This document shows positions 18,443 through 27,459 of a DNA stretch of 42,582 nt, one piece after another. Every line of letters begins with the position of its first letter. Positions within the stretch are counted from its first letter, which is position 1. Made by a program: the position numbers and the translations under genes. The notes under the pieces were generated by a model. It worked only from the letters and a program-made list of their open reading frames with translations. It was not told where the DNA came from and searched no databases. Source of the stretch: Wenyingzhuangia sp039768865 (GTDB taxonomy: Bacteria > Bacteroidota > Bacteroidia > Flavobacteriales > Flavobacteriaceae); the NCBI RefSeq assembly GCF_039768865.1, contig NZ_JBDMZQ010000116.1. One strand, 5' to 3'.

Positions 18443-19855
18443 CTAACAAATGCGAACTACTCTCAAGTTCAAAAGGTTTCCTAGCTTTTGAACTTTGTTG
18501 GCAATATGACCTACCCCAATAGCGCAATGATGTGAAGGCCCTTGTTTAGACCATTCATTCATAAAGGCTCTTACACCAATTGAAAAACGATATCGGCTAT
18601 TGGTATTCCCAATTTGTAATATTGGGCCGTCCACAGATTCACCTTCTGCAACTAACAAGAACACGTCGTCTTTACCTTCAACCACAGATAAGAGCGTTAC
18701 TGGACCATGTTGTACTGTCATTTGAATTGACAAACCTTTACCAGGTTTCCCATGGTATACGGGTAGGGGCACCAATTTTACATTACCCTCTGCTATCGCA
18801 AAATGCGCAGGTCCATCGTGTCCTAACATAACAATATCATCGTTAAAATCCATCGCATAAAATTCAGAAAATGAGCCCCCGACACCAAAGGCATCCATAA
18901 TTTTCATAGCTTGAGCATTCTTCACTTCATATTCTCCTGCAACAGGAACATTTTTACCTGTTAACAAGGTATTTCCTGCAATTACAGAAGTTACAATATT
19001 TTCATATTCATTGGCAGTCTCACCTTCGTAATAATAAGCTAAAGATCCTAAATCATGATTTAAAACTAGTTTATCTAAAGCTATTGATGTTTTTGCAGCA
19101 CGAACCAATTCTTCATTTTCACAGGCGTGAGTCACTTCAAACGTGGTGTTGAATTCCTTTAATTTTTCGTCAACTTCCGCTTGGGTTACCGCATCTCTAT
19201 ATTTTTTTACTTCACACATTTCAACGATTTCTATGTGTGTACCAAAAGCCGACGATTGTTTGGTTAAATCAGAATAAACATCTAGCATACCGGCATAATA
19301 GTGTCCTAATACACCTAGTCTGTTGTTTTGCATTATTGATACTACTTTGGCAGCATCGATCCAATCTTGAATTTCCGCCCAAACTTCTGGTTCATCCAAA
19401 TATCCTGTTACAAATTCATAATCTATTCCTGCACGGTTAAATACATTCGCAAATTCTGGCACTGAACATGCCTGACAATGTGCCAACCATTCCCCCGTCA
19501 TTTTACCACGATCACCCAAAGCATTAAAACGCTCATAATCTATAGCTGCAACAGGTTGTATATTTAAAATAACTACGGGGCATTTTACTTTCTGAACCAC
19601 AGGTAAAACCGTAGAAGACAAGGCATATGTTGAGATGTATAAAAACAATATATCTACGTCTTCTGCTTTTAGCACCTCCGCTTTTTCCCTTGCATCAATG
19701 GGAGAATCCACAAGTCCTACATTTACCACCTCAGCACCAAACCCTTTCATTTTATCTGCTATCTGTTGCTGATAACCTTCTAGCCTTTCCAATAAACCCT
19801 CAAACTGTGGCCAATAGGTATCTAAGCCTACTCCGAATAATCCAATTTTTGTCAT
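18443..19855 (-). CDS. L-arabinose/L-fucose isomerase family protein
   Basis: A 470-residue cytoplasmic protein with no signal peptide, of the AraA/FucI superfamily of Mn-dependent aldose-ketose isomerases. Seen: an N-terminal Rossmann-like domain (FLYISTYALSS, then PVVILNIQP) and, in the C-terminal half, the expected metal-ligand positions. These are Glu308 (AGEYEVKNA), Glu331 (GSFSEFYAMDF), His346 (MLGHDGPAH) and His442/443 near the end (PSHHCAIGVGH). The order and spacing resemble E. coli AraA Glu306, Glu333, His350 and His450 (from memory). The actual sugar is not readable from sequence: arabinose, fucose, xylose or rhamnose-like sugars are possible. The C-terminus looks complete. It lies 14 bp after the FN3 lipoprotein gene. 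Confidence 0.85.
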   Translation of the reverse strand: MTKIGLFGVGLDTYWPQFEGLLERLEGYQQQIADKMKGFGAEVVNVGLVDSPIDAREKAEVLKAEDVDILFLYISTYALSSTVLPVVQKVKCPVVILNIQPVAAIDYERFNALGDRGKMTGEWLAHCQACSVPEFANVFNRAGIDYEFVTGYLDEPEVWAEIQDWIDAAKVVSIMQNNRLGVLGHYYAGMLDVYSDLTKQSSAFGTHIEIVEMCEVKKYRDAVTQAEVDEKLKEFNTTFEVTHACENEELVRAAKTSIALDKLVLNHDLGSLAYYYEGETANEYENIVTSVIAGNTLLTGKNVPVAGEYEVKNAQAMKIMDAFGVGGSFSEFYAMDFNDDIVMLGHDGPAHFAIAEGNVKLVPLPVYHGKPGKGLSIQMTVQHGPVTLLSVVEGKDDVFLLVAEGESVDGPILQIGNTNSRYRFSIGVRAFMNEWSKQGPSHHCAIGVGHIANKVQKLGNLLNLRVVRIC

Positions 19856-19869
19856 TCTATATCTTTTTA

Positions 19870-20568
19870 TTATTTGGTTTTAAAACGCCAAACCTCACCA
19901 ATCGTGTTGTTTCCGTATATATCCTTTACATCTACTCTAAAATAATAAGTAGTTTGTGCCATTAGATCCAATACCTCAAAATTTTTAAGGGTTTGATTTT
20001 CTGAAACTCTTGTGATTGGTGGATTTTTATCGTCTAAATAAACATCATAAGTTACCAAATCATCATCTGGGTCTGAAGACTGCCAAGCTAAGGTTGTCGA
20101 TAAGCCAACAATTTCAGAACCCTTTTTGGGAAACTCCAAGCTAGGTGCAAGTGGCGCATGATTGACTACGGATTCGTTTTCAATCAGAAATTGAGCTACT
20201 TCTGAATAAAGACTTTCGGCACCTCTATTGTCTACTGCCTTAATACGCCAAAAGAGTCTTTTCCCTTTGGGTAGTTGGATCAATTTTGATGACTTAAATA
20301 AGAATCGGCTGATGATCAAAGGCGAGAAAGAATTGTTTTCTGCCACCTCTAACTTGTACTTCACAGAATTCTGTTCAGGATCTGTCGAAGGTTCCCATTC
20401 AAACATCACGTTGTTGTTAATACAAAGAGTATTGTTTAAAGGATAAACTATAACAGGTATAGAGGGCGATTGATTTTCTTTTTCTTGACCCGTCTCAATA
20501 CCCTCGTTTGAATCACTTGCACACGATACCAGGATACTTAAAATTAAAATTGCGAATATATTTTTCAT
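19870..20568 (-). CDS. Lipoprotein with two fibronectin type III-like domains
   Basis: A 232-residue lipoprotein: signal peptide with lipobox LVSC, a short acidic linker (SDSNEGIETGQE), then two FN3-like repeats. Repeat 1 (about 35-130) has VMFEWEPSTDPEQNSVKYKL and LFWRIKAVDNRG. Repeat 2 (about 140-232) has TLAWQSSDPDDDLVTYDVYL and TTYYFRVDVKD. The pattern 'W-x-x-S-D-P-D/E ... Y-x-V/L' is typical of such domains in Bacteroidota surface proteins. No catalytic motif is seen. It begins 2 bp after the stop of heparinase-like lyase 2, so co-translation is likely. Possible roles are a surface glycan-binding accessory or a lyase partner, with no direct evidence for either. Confidence 0.75.
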   Translation of the reverse strand: MKNIFAILILSILVSCASDSNEGIETGQEKENQSPSIPVIVYPLNNTLCINNNVMFEWEPSTDPEQNSVKYKLEVAENNSFSPLIISRFLFKSSKLIQLPKGKRLFWRIKAVDNRGAESLYSEVAQFLIENESVVNHAPLAPSLEFPKKGSEIVGLSTTLAWQSSDPDDDLVTYDVYLDDKNPPITRVSENQTLKNFEVLDLMAQTTYYFRVDVKDIYGNNTIGEVWRFKTK

Positions 20569-20570
20569 AT

Positions 20571-23500
20571 TTAACGTTTAACCATTTTTATTACTGCACC
20601 ACCCATTTCAGAAATCTTGACAAAATAAACACCTCGAGCCTTATTTGTTATATCCACATGAACCTTTCCATCTACTAACTGATAAGTTGTATTTGAAATC
20701 AACTGTGAATGAATATTATAGATTTCAATACGAGCTTGCTTCTTTTCTGTTGGAATGTAAATATCGAATAGCCCAGTGGTAGGATTAGGATACGCTTTGA
20801 TCGCTTCTACCAAGTTCATTTTTTCCAACAGCGATCCTTGACAGGATGAAATACTCCTGATCTCTATCTCGTCACCATGGTTTACTTCAGCTTCAAAATG
20901 ATTTTCATTGGTCGTTAGCATCAATTCTCCATTTTTAATAAGTGAAAATGGGGCAGTCCCTTGTTCAATATCAACGACGACTTTACTTTTTAAAACAGAC
21001 ATCTTAGCCGAAAGTGACGCTGCTTGTCGAACAGTTAACTCATAACACTGTGCTGCGCTTTCTCCATTTTTTACTACACATAAATCATATATATCTGGAG
21101 CTAGATTTTCAATCGCTAAACGATTGGTAAAACTATACGAAACGCCATTTAATATAGCACTGTGGGTTTCATTGCCTACGACTTCTATTATGATTTTACC
21201 ATTCTCTTTATCCAAACAAGTCTCACTTAATGTCTTCACCGTAATAGGGCTTGCTCCTATAGGAGCATATTCAGGATAAATCCCATCAAACCCTACTTTT
21301 TTGTATGCCTTTCCATCTCGATTTGCCACAAGTTCTTCTCCTTCAAAATTTATTTTTTCTCCATCGCCTATGTATAAACTAAGTTCTGTTTTTCCGCCAA
21401 CTTCTCTTTTTCGGATCATACCAAACCGTCCTTGAAATTTTATTTTTGAAAGGGGATTGTCATACACCGAAGTTGTGTCTTCTTGTGAAATGATAAAGTC
21501 AATAATCTTAACACCTGCTACTTCTGAAGTTACTTGAATACCTACGATTTTGTCACCATCAAAAATATTAATAACCTCTTTGACTGAGGGTATTTTATCC
21601 TTGGAAGGTTCAAATACATTGATAAAAGGTCTATCCCAAGCCTCACCTTTTTGACGTACTGCAATCACTTGAGTTTTCTTAGTCATGTAACCGTTACTTG
21701 CCTCTCGTGTTGGTGGAGCTAATGCCTTTGTATATTCACGCTCAACACCACCAGGCATTAACATATGCATGTATCGGTTATTTTGATTTAAATCAAAACG
21801 GACATTGACACGCTCCTTTGTTGTGGGTGTGACCAAAGTGTTTTCAAAAAACTCCCATCCCGGAGAATTTACAAAATCACCAATATTGTTATCATATCGC
21901 TGAGTGGGTGTGAGAGAAAATTTTTTATTTTCCGAGTCAGTCAACTGTGTTTCGTCTCCTAAATTGTGATAAATATAGTCGTGAAAATTATTTTCCACTA
22001 AAGAATTAGATCGAAAAACATCAACATAATAAGCAGTTGTTGGACTTGTTCTAATTGTACTTAATGTCCTTTGCTGATCACAATTATTTACCTTATCCTC
22101 CAACAACTGGGTTGCAAAGCTAATGTCTTTAGTCAAAGGGTCTTCTAAATTTTTTGGCTCCGCTGACTCATTTACCGTTGTGTTTTGCCATAAATAAGAG
22201 TTCGAGTTCCAAGCTCCGTCTTGAATACCATGAGAAGTCCCATTCACGATTACGGTGTTATTTCCTGCATACAATCTAAAATAATCGGTATGTAATGGGA
22301 TTTTTCTATCCGCTACTTTTACTGGCATACCACCATTAGCCGCCATTATATAACCCGAACCATATAGTTCCATACTAATACCTGTTGCGTGTGAATGTAC
22401 ATAATGGGCTCCCCCAATGATTCCACACAAACCATATTCGCTGTTGTTCTGTTCTACATAATTACGTTGTAAAGCAATACCGGCATGTTTAACAAGTACT
22501 GTAGGTTTATAGTCTATCTCCTCTGTAATACCCGTAGGTATATTGTGACCCCAAAATAATTCAAGTCCAAAATAATTTTCGAAAGAACTACTAGCCAAGG
22601 TTGGTTTATAACCTCCGTTTGCTTTGTAATTTTGATTTAATGCTACTTCTGAACGTTGTTCTAATTCACTGAGATTTCTTCGTTTGGCTATGTCTAGAGC
22701 ATAACGATAATTTGTAGCTGTTCCATCATTATCTCTTTTAGAATCTCCATAACGTACAAAGCGCCTGTTTGGGTGTCTCAAATTAGAAAAAATAAAATTT
22801 CCATTAAATATATTAAGGTTTTCACCCGAAATATCTAATCCTGGCTTGTAGCGATCAACCATGTTTAATATGAGAGAAATATTGGGCATAAAACTATAAC
22901 TTAACGATTCTGGCCAAATACCTTGTTCTCCAAATAATGGTAGTATCGTTTTGGTAAATGAGTTTTGTCGGCTTGTTCCTTTAACCCAAAATACATCAAA
23001 CAATCGTTCGCGTTCAAGATCGTCTTCTACCATAAGAATTGAGAATAGTGAACCCGTAGCGGTTAAAACTGGATGATTACTAATCAACTTTCCTATTTTA
23101 TTATCTGTCCCTTTGTATTCTGCTAAAGCATTACCCACAATATTTTTTATGGCTTTTTGCCCTTTTGTATGGTCATAATTCACATAGGTTTCTGTTGATC
23201 TGCTGTACACTTTAGTTCCTGGTTTTTTTAAAAAATTGTACACAAAATCATATGCTATGGCTAAATGTGGATACGTTGCTCGAGAATCATAAAAATAATT
23301 TCCACCTATCGTGGTGAGCTGAGGAGTCCTTACAGCTATTTTATCGATGTAATAAGCAAGTATATCTGCTGTAAATTGTGCGTAACGTTCATCTTGTGTG
23401 ATAAAATAGAGCATTCCCGAAAAAGAGGCTCTTTTTAACATTGTACTGTGTTCCGCAGTTTTTGCAGAAGCGACAGACTCAGCGTTGGCATCATTCGCCG

Positions 23501-23744
23501 CAAGATCAGATAAGCCATAAAAAATAGCACTAGGATTGGTTTGATGTGTTGCCAATCTAGTATCTACTTCATTACGAAACTGACTTACTATACTTCTTGC
23601 CCAACTATTGTTGTTGATCTTCGCTAAAAGCTCTGCTCTTTCTCCTTCTTTAATAAATAGGATTGGATGCTCTAACGACTGCGAAAACCCAAAAGTGTTT
23701 AGCAAGATTGTGAGTAAAACAATCACTCTATTAAAATAAACCAT
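20571..23744 (-). CDS. Heparinase II/III-like polysaccharide lyase 2, T9SS-secreted
   Basis: A 1057-residue paralogue of the lyase at 12766-16137, lacking that protein's N-terminal beta domain. Seen: signal peptide (cleavage near FGFSQ), an alpha/alpha toroid starting EHPILFIKEGERAELLAKI, SNHPVLTATG (Asn223-His224), PESLSYSFM (Tyr283), HSHATGISMELYG (His452) and the strand AGNNTVIVNGTSHG. The extra region at about 820-970 includes ITVKTLSETC and SFTNRLAIENLAPDIYDLCV, a SprB-like or Ig-like segment. A T9SS tail (AYPNPTTGLFDIYI) closes the protein. The spacing of the four candidate catalytic residues is near that of PL17 alginate lyase, but the substrate here is more likely a rhamnose-uronic acid glycan. 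Confidence 0.85.
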   Translation of the reverse strand: MVYFNRVIVLLTILLNTFGFSQSLEHPILFIKEGERAELLAKINNNSWARSIVSQFRNEVDTRLATHQTNPSAIFYGLSDLAANDANAESVASAKTAEHSTMLKRASFSGMLYFITQDERYAQFTADILAYYIDKIAVRTPQLTTIGGNYFYDSRATYPHLAIAYDFVYNFLKKPGTKVYSRSTETYVNYDHTKGQKAIKNIVGNALAEYKGTDNKIGKLISNHPVLTATGSLFSILMVEDDLERERLFDVFWVKGTSRQNSFTKTILPLFGEQGIWPESLSYSFMPNISLILNMVDRYKPGLDISGENLNIFNGNFIFSNLRHPNRRFVRYGDSKRDNDGTATNYRYALDIAKRRNLSELEQRSEVALNQNYKANGGYKPTLASSSFENYFGLELFWGHNIPTGITEEIDYKPTVLVKHAGIALQRNYVEQNNSEYGLCGIIGGAHYVHSHATGISMELYGSGYIMAANGGMPVKVADRKIPLHTDYFRLYAGNNTVIVNGTSHGIQDGAWNSNSYLWQNTTVNESAEPKNLEDPLTKDISFATQLLEDKVNNCDQQRTLSTIRTSPTTAYYVDVFRSNSLVENNFHDYIYHNLGDETQLTDSENKKFSLTPTQRYDNNIGDFVNSPGWEFFENTLVTPTTKERVNVRFDLNQNNRYMHMLMPGGVEREYTKALAPPTREASNGYMTKKTQVIAVRQKGEAWDRPFINVFEPSKDKIPSVKEVINIFDGDKIVGIQVTSEVAGVKIIDFIISQEDTTSVYDNPLSKIKFQGRFGMIRKREVGGKTELSLYIGDGEKINFEGEELVANRDGKAYKKVGFDGIYPEYAPIGASPITVKTLSETCLDKENGKIIIEVVGNETHSAILNGVSYSFTNRLAIENLAPDIYDLCVVKNGESAAQCYELTVRQAASLSAKMSVLKSKVVVDIEQGTAPFSLIKNGELMLTTNENHFEAEVNHGDEIEIRSISSCQGSLLEKMNLVEAIKAYPNPTTGLFDIYIPTEKKQARIEIYNIHSQLISNTTYQLVDGKVHVDITNKARGVYFVKISEMGGAVIKMVKR

Positions 23745-23797
23745 AATAATACCTTCTTCTGTTTATAAATTGTCTCTAAATTTTCGTCCTCTGTTAA

Positions 23798-25045
23798 CTA
23801 CAAATGAACGTATAATGGACTTATTTTCTTTAGGTGGTTTGAATCTAGAACTACTCCAAACCCAGGTTCCGGCTCAAAAGAATAATAACCATTTACCTCT
23901 TTTTTAGTTGCAGCAGATTGCAAACATTCCAAATATATTTTTGAATCTTCTTTTTTCTCTATGGCTTCAACCCATTCAGCTCCTAATCCTATCGCTATTT
24001 GTTGCCATGCAGAACAGGCTGGCCCTACCAAACTATCATCTCCAATCATTATTTTTGAACCTGTTTTTTTTACTTTCTGAGCCAACTGCACTGTGTGTGT
24101 AAGACTTCCCATCGTGGAGGGATGTAAGTTGTAGATTCCTCCCATTCCTTTTACCATTGTCTCTATTCCTTTCCAAGCCGGACGCATTGGTGCATCTGGA
24201 ATTAAAGTTAAATCCCCAACCATTTCTTGCAATTGAACCCATTGCTGTATATTTAAATGGGCGGGATCTTCTATGGCATCTAAGCCATTATCTTTAAAAC
24301 GGTCTAATATAGATTTTAATTCTTCTAAGGATTGCCATTTTTTATAACCTTTATTCACATCCGAAATCACTACTGCTTCATCTCCCAATACGTCTCTGAT
24401 GGTATGGAGTAGTTTCATGTCAATATTTTCATCCCCATACATTTTAAACTTCATGTGGTGCCCCAAGTTTTGCTCTAAACTTTTTTCCGCTTCTTCTCTT
24501 GCTTTATTCTCATCCTTATCTAAGATGCAGTATAAACCAGGAACAGCATTTCTTTCAGACAATCCTAATAATTCTACTGCAGATTTGTTTAGCATTCTTC
24601 CTAAAAGATCTAGAAATGCCATATCTAAAGATTCTAACATTTTAAGAGACCGTGTTGAACCTATCACTTGTTCTGACAACAATAATCTTTGTGCATCACT
24701 GATAGACAAGCCTTTAAATCTCTCTAAATATTCAACCCAAGCCGTTGCTTTAAAATTTGGATCATTTTTAGATGCAGGTGTTTCTGTCCAGCCATAATAA
24801 TCTCCCGATGTTATCTTAATAAACAAATGCTGACGGTTATGCCATGTTCCCCAGGAAAAATATCGAGGTACATTGATGTCATACCTAAATATTTCAATCT
24901 TAGTAATCTTCTCTTTTAAATATTCTGATCTATTTTTACCAATGCAAGAGGATAGTAAAGGATATGTTGCTCCAACAATACCGAACGCAGAGATACTTTT
25001 TAAAAAATCTCTTCTGTTTGTTTTTCTATTTTCACCACTAAACAT
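23798..25045 (-). CDS. Enolase-superfamily (mandelate racemase/muconate lactonizing type) exported lipoprotein
   Basis: A 415-residue member of the enolase superfamily, whose members abstract a proton next to a carboxylate, for example in sugar-acid dehydration or epimerisation. Seen: N-terminal TNRRDFLK Tat motif and lipobox LSSC, so it is exported and lipid-anchored. The capping domain comes next, then the barrel with the catalytic Lys pair (Lys199 and Lys201 in MKFKMYG) and metal ligands Asp229 (SDVNKGY), Glu259 (IEDPAH) and Asp284 (LIPDAPM). The third ligand is Asp where many relatives have Glu. GDDSLVG lies near the end. Most relatives are cytoplasmic, so export is unusual. Neighbours suggest an action on unsaturated or acidic sugars released by the lyases (inference). 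Confidence 0.87.
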   Translation of the reverse strand: MFSGENRKTNRRDFLKSISAFGIVGATYPLLSSCIGKNRSEYLKEKITKIEIFRYDINVPRYFSWGTWHNRQHLFIKITSGDYYGWTETPASKNDPNFKATAWVEYLERFKGLSISDAQRLLLSEQVIGSTRSLKMLESLDMAFLDLLGRMLNKSAVELLGLSERNAVPGLYCILDKDENKAREEAEKSLEQNLGHHMKFKMYGDENIDMKLLHTIRDVLGDEAVVISDVNKGYKKWQSLEELKSILDRFKDNGLDAIEDPAHLNIQQWVQLQEMVGDLTLIPDAPMRPAWKGIETMVKGMGGIYNLHPSTMGSLTHTVQLAQKVKKTGSKIMIGDDSLVGPACSAWQQIAIGLGAEWVEAIEKKEDSKIYLECLQSAATKKEVNGYYSFEPEPGFGVVLDSNHLKKISPLYVHL

Positions 25046-25072
25046 GATAGTAAGTTTTGGGTCGTACTTGAG

Positions 25073-27445
25073 TTATTTGTAAACTGTTTGGACTTTCCAC
25101 GTCCCTGCATGAGCCTTAAACATTATGTATGCTGAAGTTTGTTCTACATATTCAAAGTCTGATCTTTGATTTTTGACTTTTCCTTTCTTCCAGATCAATT
25201 GGTTATTAACTCTTATTTCCTTGATTTTCTTATTTAATTTAGGAATACCAACTATCGCATTGGTTTGCTTTGGTGAAACTAATGCCATTTCATAGGTATG
25301 ATCGCTCAACTGTATATCAATGTCTATATTTCCTTTTACGGTCGGTATGGTTTTTTTCAAATGTTTTAAATGAAGTAACGTAGGCATAATTTGATACTCA
25401 CTCCATCCTGGTTGCGTAGGAGTTACACCAGCAACATATTTTGAGAGAATTTTATTAGAACCATTCCACGCATGATTATAACTTCCTCCTCTAGGAAACA
25501 TTTCGTACAATGTTGACATTGACTTTTTATCAACTTGGCTCTGATATTGATCTTTCATCCTTTCAAGAGCTTCCGAATTTCTACCCGCAATACACATAGC
25601 CTCTTCTACAATCCATTCAAAATGTGGGCTAGAAAAACGATTTGGAATCAAAACTTGATCTACAATTTGCTGATGATATTTGGGATTTGAAATGCCTGAA
25701 ACAATAGCAATGGCATTGGCTCTATCATCTTTTAAGCTAGTAGCATTACTACTGTAAAATCCATTTCTCCAATACGTTTTTTGAAAGGCAGTTCTCATGG
25801 AGGTCATTCTATTATCATACCACAAAACATGCTCTTTTTCTCCCAGTACATTTGCCATTTTCTTTGCCTCTCTCAATGCTAAATAATAAAAAGCCATTTG
25901 GATAGGTTCTTTATCTGTTGTTTTCTTAACCCCCCAATCTACCCAATCCCAGGAATCTGGACTTTTCCTCAAACGATACTCAGGTAAACCATTTTCTTGC
26001 ATTGGAAACAAATCTAAATAAGCATACAAATAGGGATATGCAATCTTCAAAGTCTCAATATCACCCGTATTCATATAATAAGGCCAAACCACCTGAGCAA
26101 TAAACTGTAGGCTTTGAGTTACCAATTCTCGAACACGCAAAGGACCTAAAGCTCCTAAAACATGATTTTCACTAAAAGCAACTGTTTGCAAAATAGCTTT
26201 TTTTAACAGTTTGCGGCCAGCGTTATCCATTGAGTAGAACAGATAACCGGTTTGATCTGCAACATCTCCAATCCAAAGTGCTCGTTCTCTATCTGGGCAA
26301 TCCATAAAATTATCACGAGCACAAACAAATAAAGTATTATTTCCCATCCACCATAAACGATTATAAAAAGGATCGTCAACCTCGAACTTCCCTACCATTT
26401 CTCCAACACTCATCCATCTATATTTTAGAGCATTTACTTTAACTCCTTTAGGAATTGTATACCGTACTTCATGACCACTCATCCATGAAAAACTTTCAAA
26501 AGACTGTATACCTGGTTTGGTGATATAAGTCGCTGAGATTTTATTCAAACGGTTGTCTGTTGTGATATAAACAGTATCATTCCCTTTAGATTCTATTTCA
26601 AAATAAGGGGTAATCTGCTTATTAAAAGGCAATTTACATGTTACTGTTTCCCCGTTACCAACAAAAGGAAACTGTAACTCGTCATGATTTTTGTAATTCT
26701 TGAGACCATGATTAACCAAATGAGGTACAATATTCTTTTCTAGGCCATACCATGGTGCTGAACCTACAAAACCTTTTTCAGAAGCCGTTGGCCAACTAGT
26801 ATCGTCAAAATTGGACTTATACCATGCCTTTTTAGACCAATCGCCCATCGCGTTTTGCGCATTAAATTTTACGGGGTATTGCACCAAAGCTTTACTTGCT
26901 GGAGAAATGGTATTGTCATAACCTGTATGCTGTTTGGCCTTCCAACTTCCATCAGAAACCAATCGTTGATTCCCTATTTGAGCGGAAAATAGTAAACCTC
27001 CTTTTCCACTATCAATATGTGTACCCTTATGGGTTTCTCTACCCCAATACCATACTAACAAGGCTATTGTATTTTCTCCTTTTTTGAGGTATTGTTGAAT
27101 ATTAACTGTTTCATACCAGGAATTTGACGGCGTTATTTTTTTCTTTCTGTCCCACATCCCTGCTTGACTTGGTCCTCTTGAAAGTCCTCCCTCAAAAAGA
27201 ACCATTTCTCCATTTATCCATAACCAAAATTTACTGTCCACGGCAATATGAGCTTCAACAACATTTGGAATTTCATTTACAGCAAATGTTTTTCTAAAAC
27301 TCATCCATGTATTAGAAGTACTATCATCCTCTTGCCATATCCACTGTGCATCTTCCCAACTTGGAGGATTAGCAAACATGGAAGTGGGACCTATAATAGC
27401 TAACAATAGCAATACTACTAGATTGATGTTGATTCTTATTTTCAT
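25073..27445 (-). CDS. GH78-type alpha-L-rhamnosidase, periplasmic form
   Basis: A 790-residue GH78-like enzyme. Seen: signal peptide (VVLLLLAIIGPTSMFA), an N-terminal jelly roll (AQWIWQEDD, HIAVDSKFWLWINGEM), then the alpha/alpha barrel with the acid cluster DCPDRERALWIGDVADQTG (Asp382, Glu387, Asp394). A later STLYEMFP Glu precedes SYNHAWNGS, and a C-terminal beta domain closes the protein. No lipobox and no T9SS tail. It is a clear tandem paralogue of the next gene upstream (27460-31044), sharing the 'AVDSKxWLWINGEMVLFEGGL' opening and the catalytic block, but it lacks that protein's binding and sorting domains. The pair probably arose by duplication and then split into surface and periplasmic versions. 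Confidence 0.9.
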   Translation of the reverse strand: MKIRININLVVLLLLAIIGPTSMFANPPSWEDAQWIWQEDDSTSNTWMSFRKTFAVNEIPNVVEAHIAVDSKFWLWINGEMVLFEGGLSRGPSQAGMWDRKKKITPSNSWYETVNIQQYLKKGENTIALLVWYWGRETHKGTHIDSGKGGLLFSAQIGNQRLVSDGSWKAKQHTGYDNTISPASKALVQYPVKFNAQNAMGDWSKKAWYKSNFDDTSWPTASEKGFVGSAPWYGLEKNIVPHLVNHGLKNYKNHDELQFPFVGNGETVTCKLPFNKQITPYFEIESKGNDTVYITTDNRLNKISATYITKPGIQSFESFSWMSGHEVRYTIPKGVKVNALKYRWMSVGEMVGKFEVDDPFYNRLWWMGNNTLFVCARDNFMDCPDRERALWIGDVADQTGYLFYSMDNAGRKLLKKAILQTVAFSENHVLGALGPLRVRELVTQSLQFIAQVVWPYYMNTGDIETLKIAYPYLYAYLDLFPMQENGLPEYRLRKSPDSWDWVDWGVKKTTDKEPIQMAFYYLALREAKKMANVLGEKEHVLWYDNRMTSMRTAFQKTYWRNGFYSSNATSLKDDRANAIAIVSGISNPKYHQQIVDQVLIPNRFSSPHFEWIVEEAMCIAGRNSEALERMKDQYQSQVDKKSMSTLYEMFPRGGSYNHAWNGSNKILSKYVAGVTPTQPGWSEYQIMPTLLHLKHLKKTIPTVKGNIDIDIQLSDHTYEMALVSPKQTNAIVGIPKLNKKIKEIRVNNQLIWKKGKVKNQRSDFEYVEQTSAYIMFKAHAGTWKVQTVYK

Positions 27446-27459
27446 ACTTGTTGTTTTTA

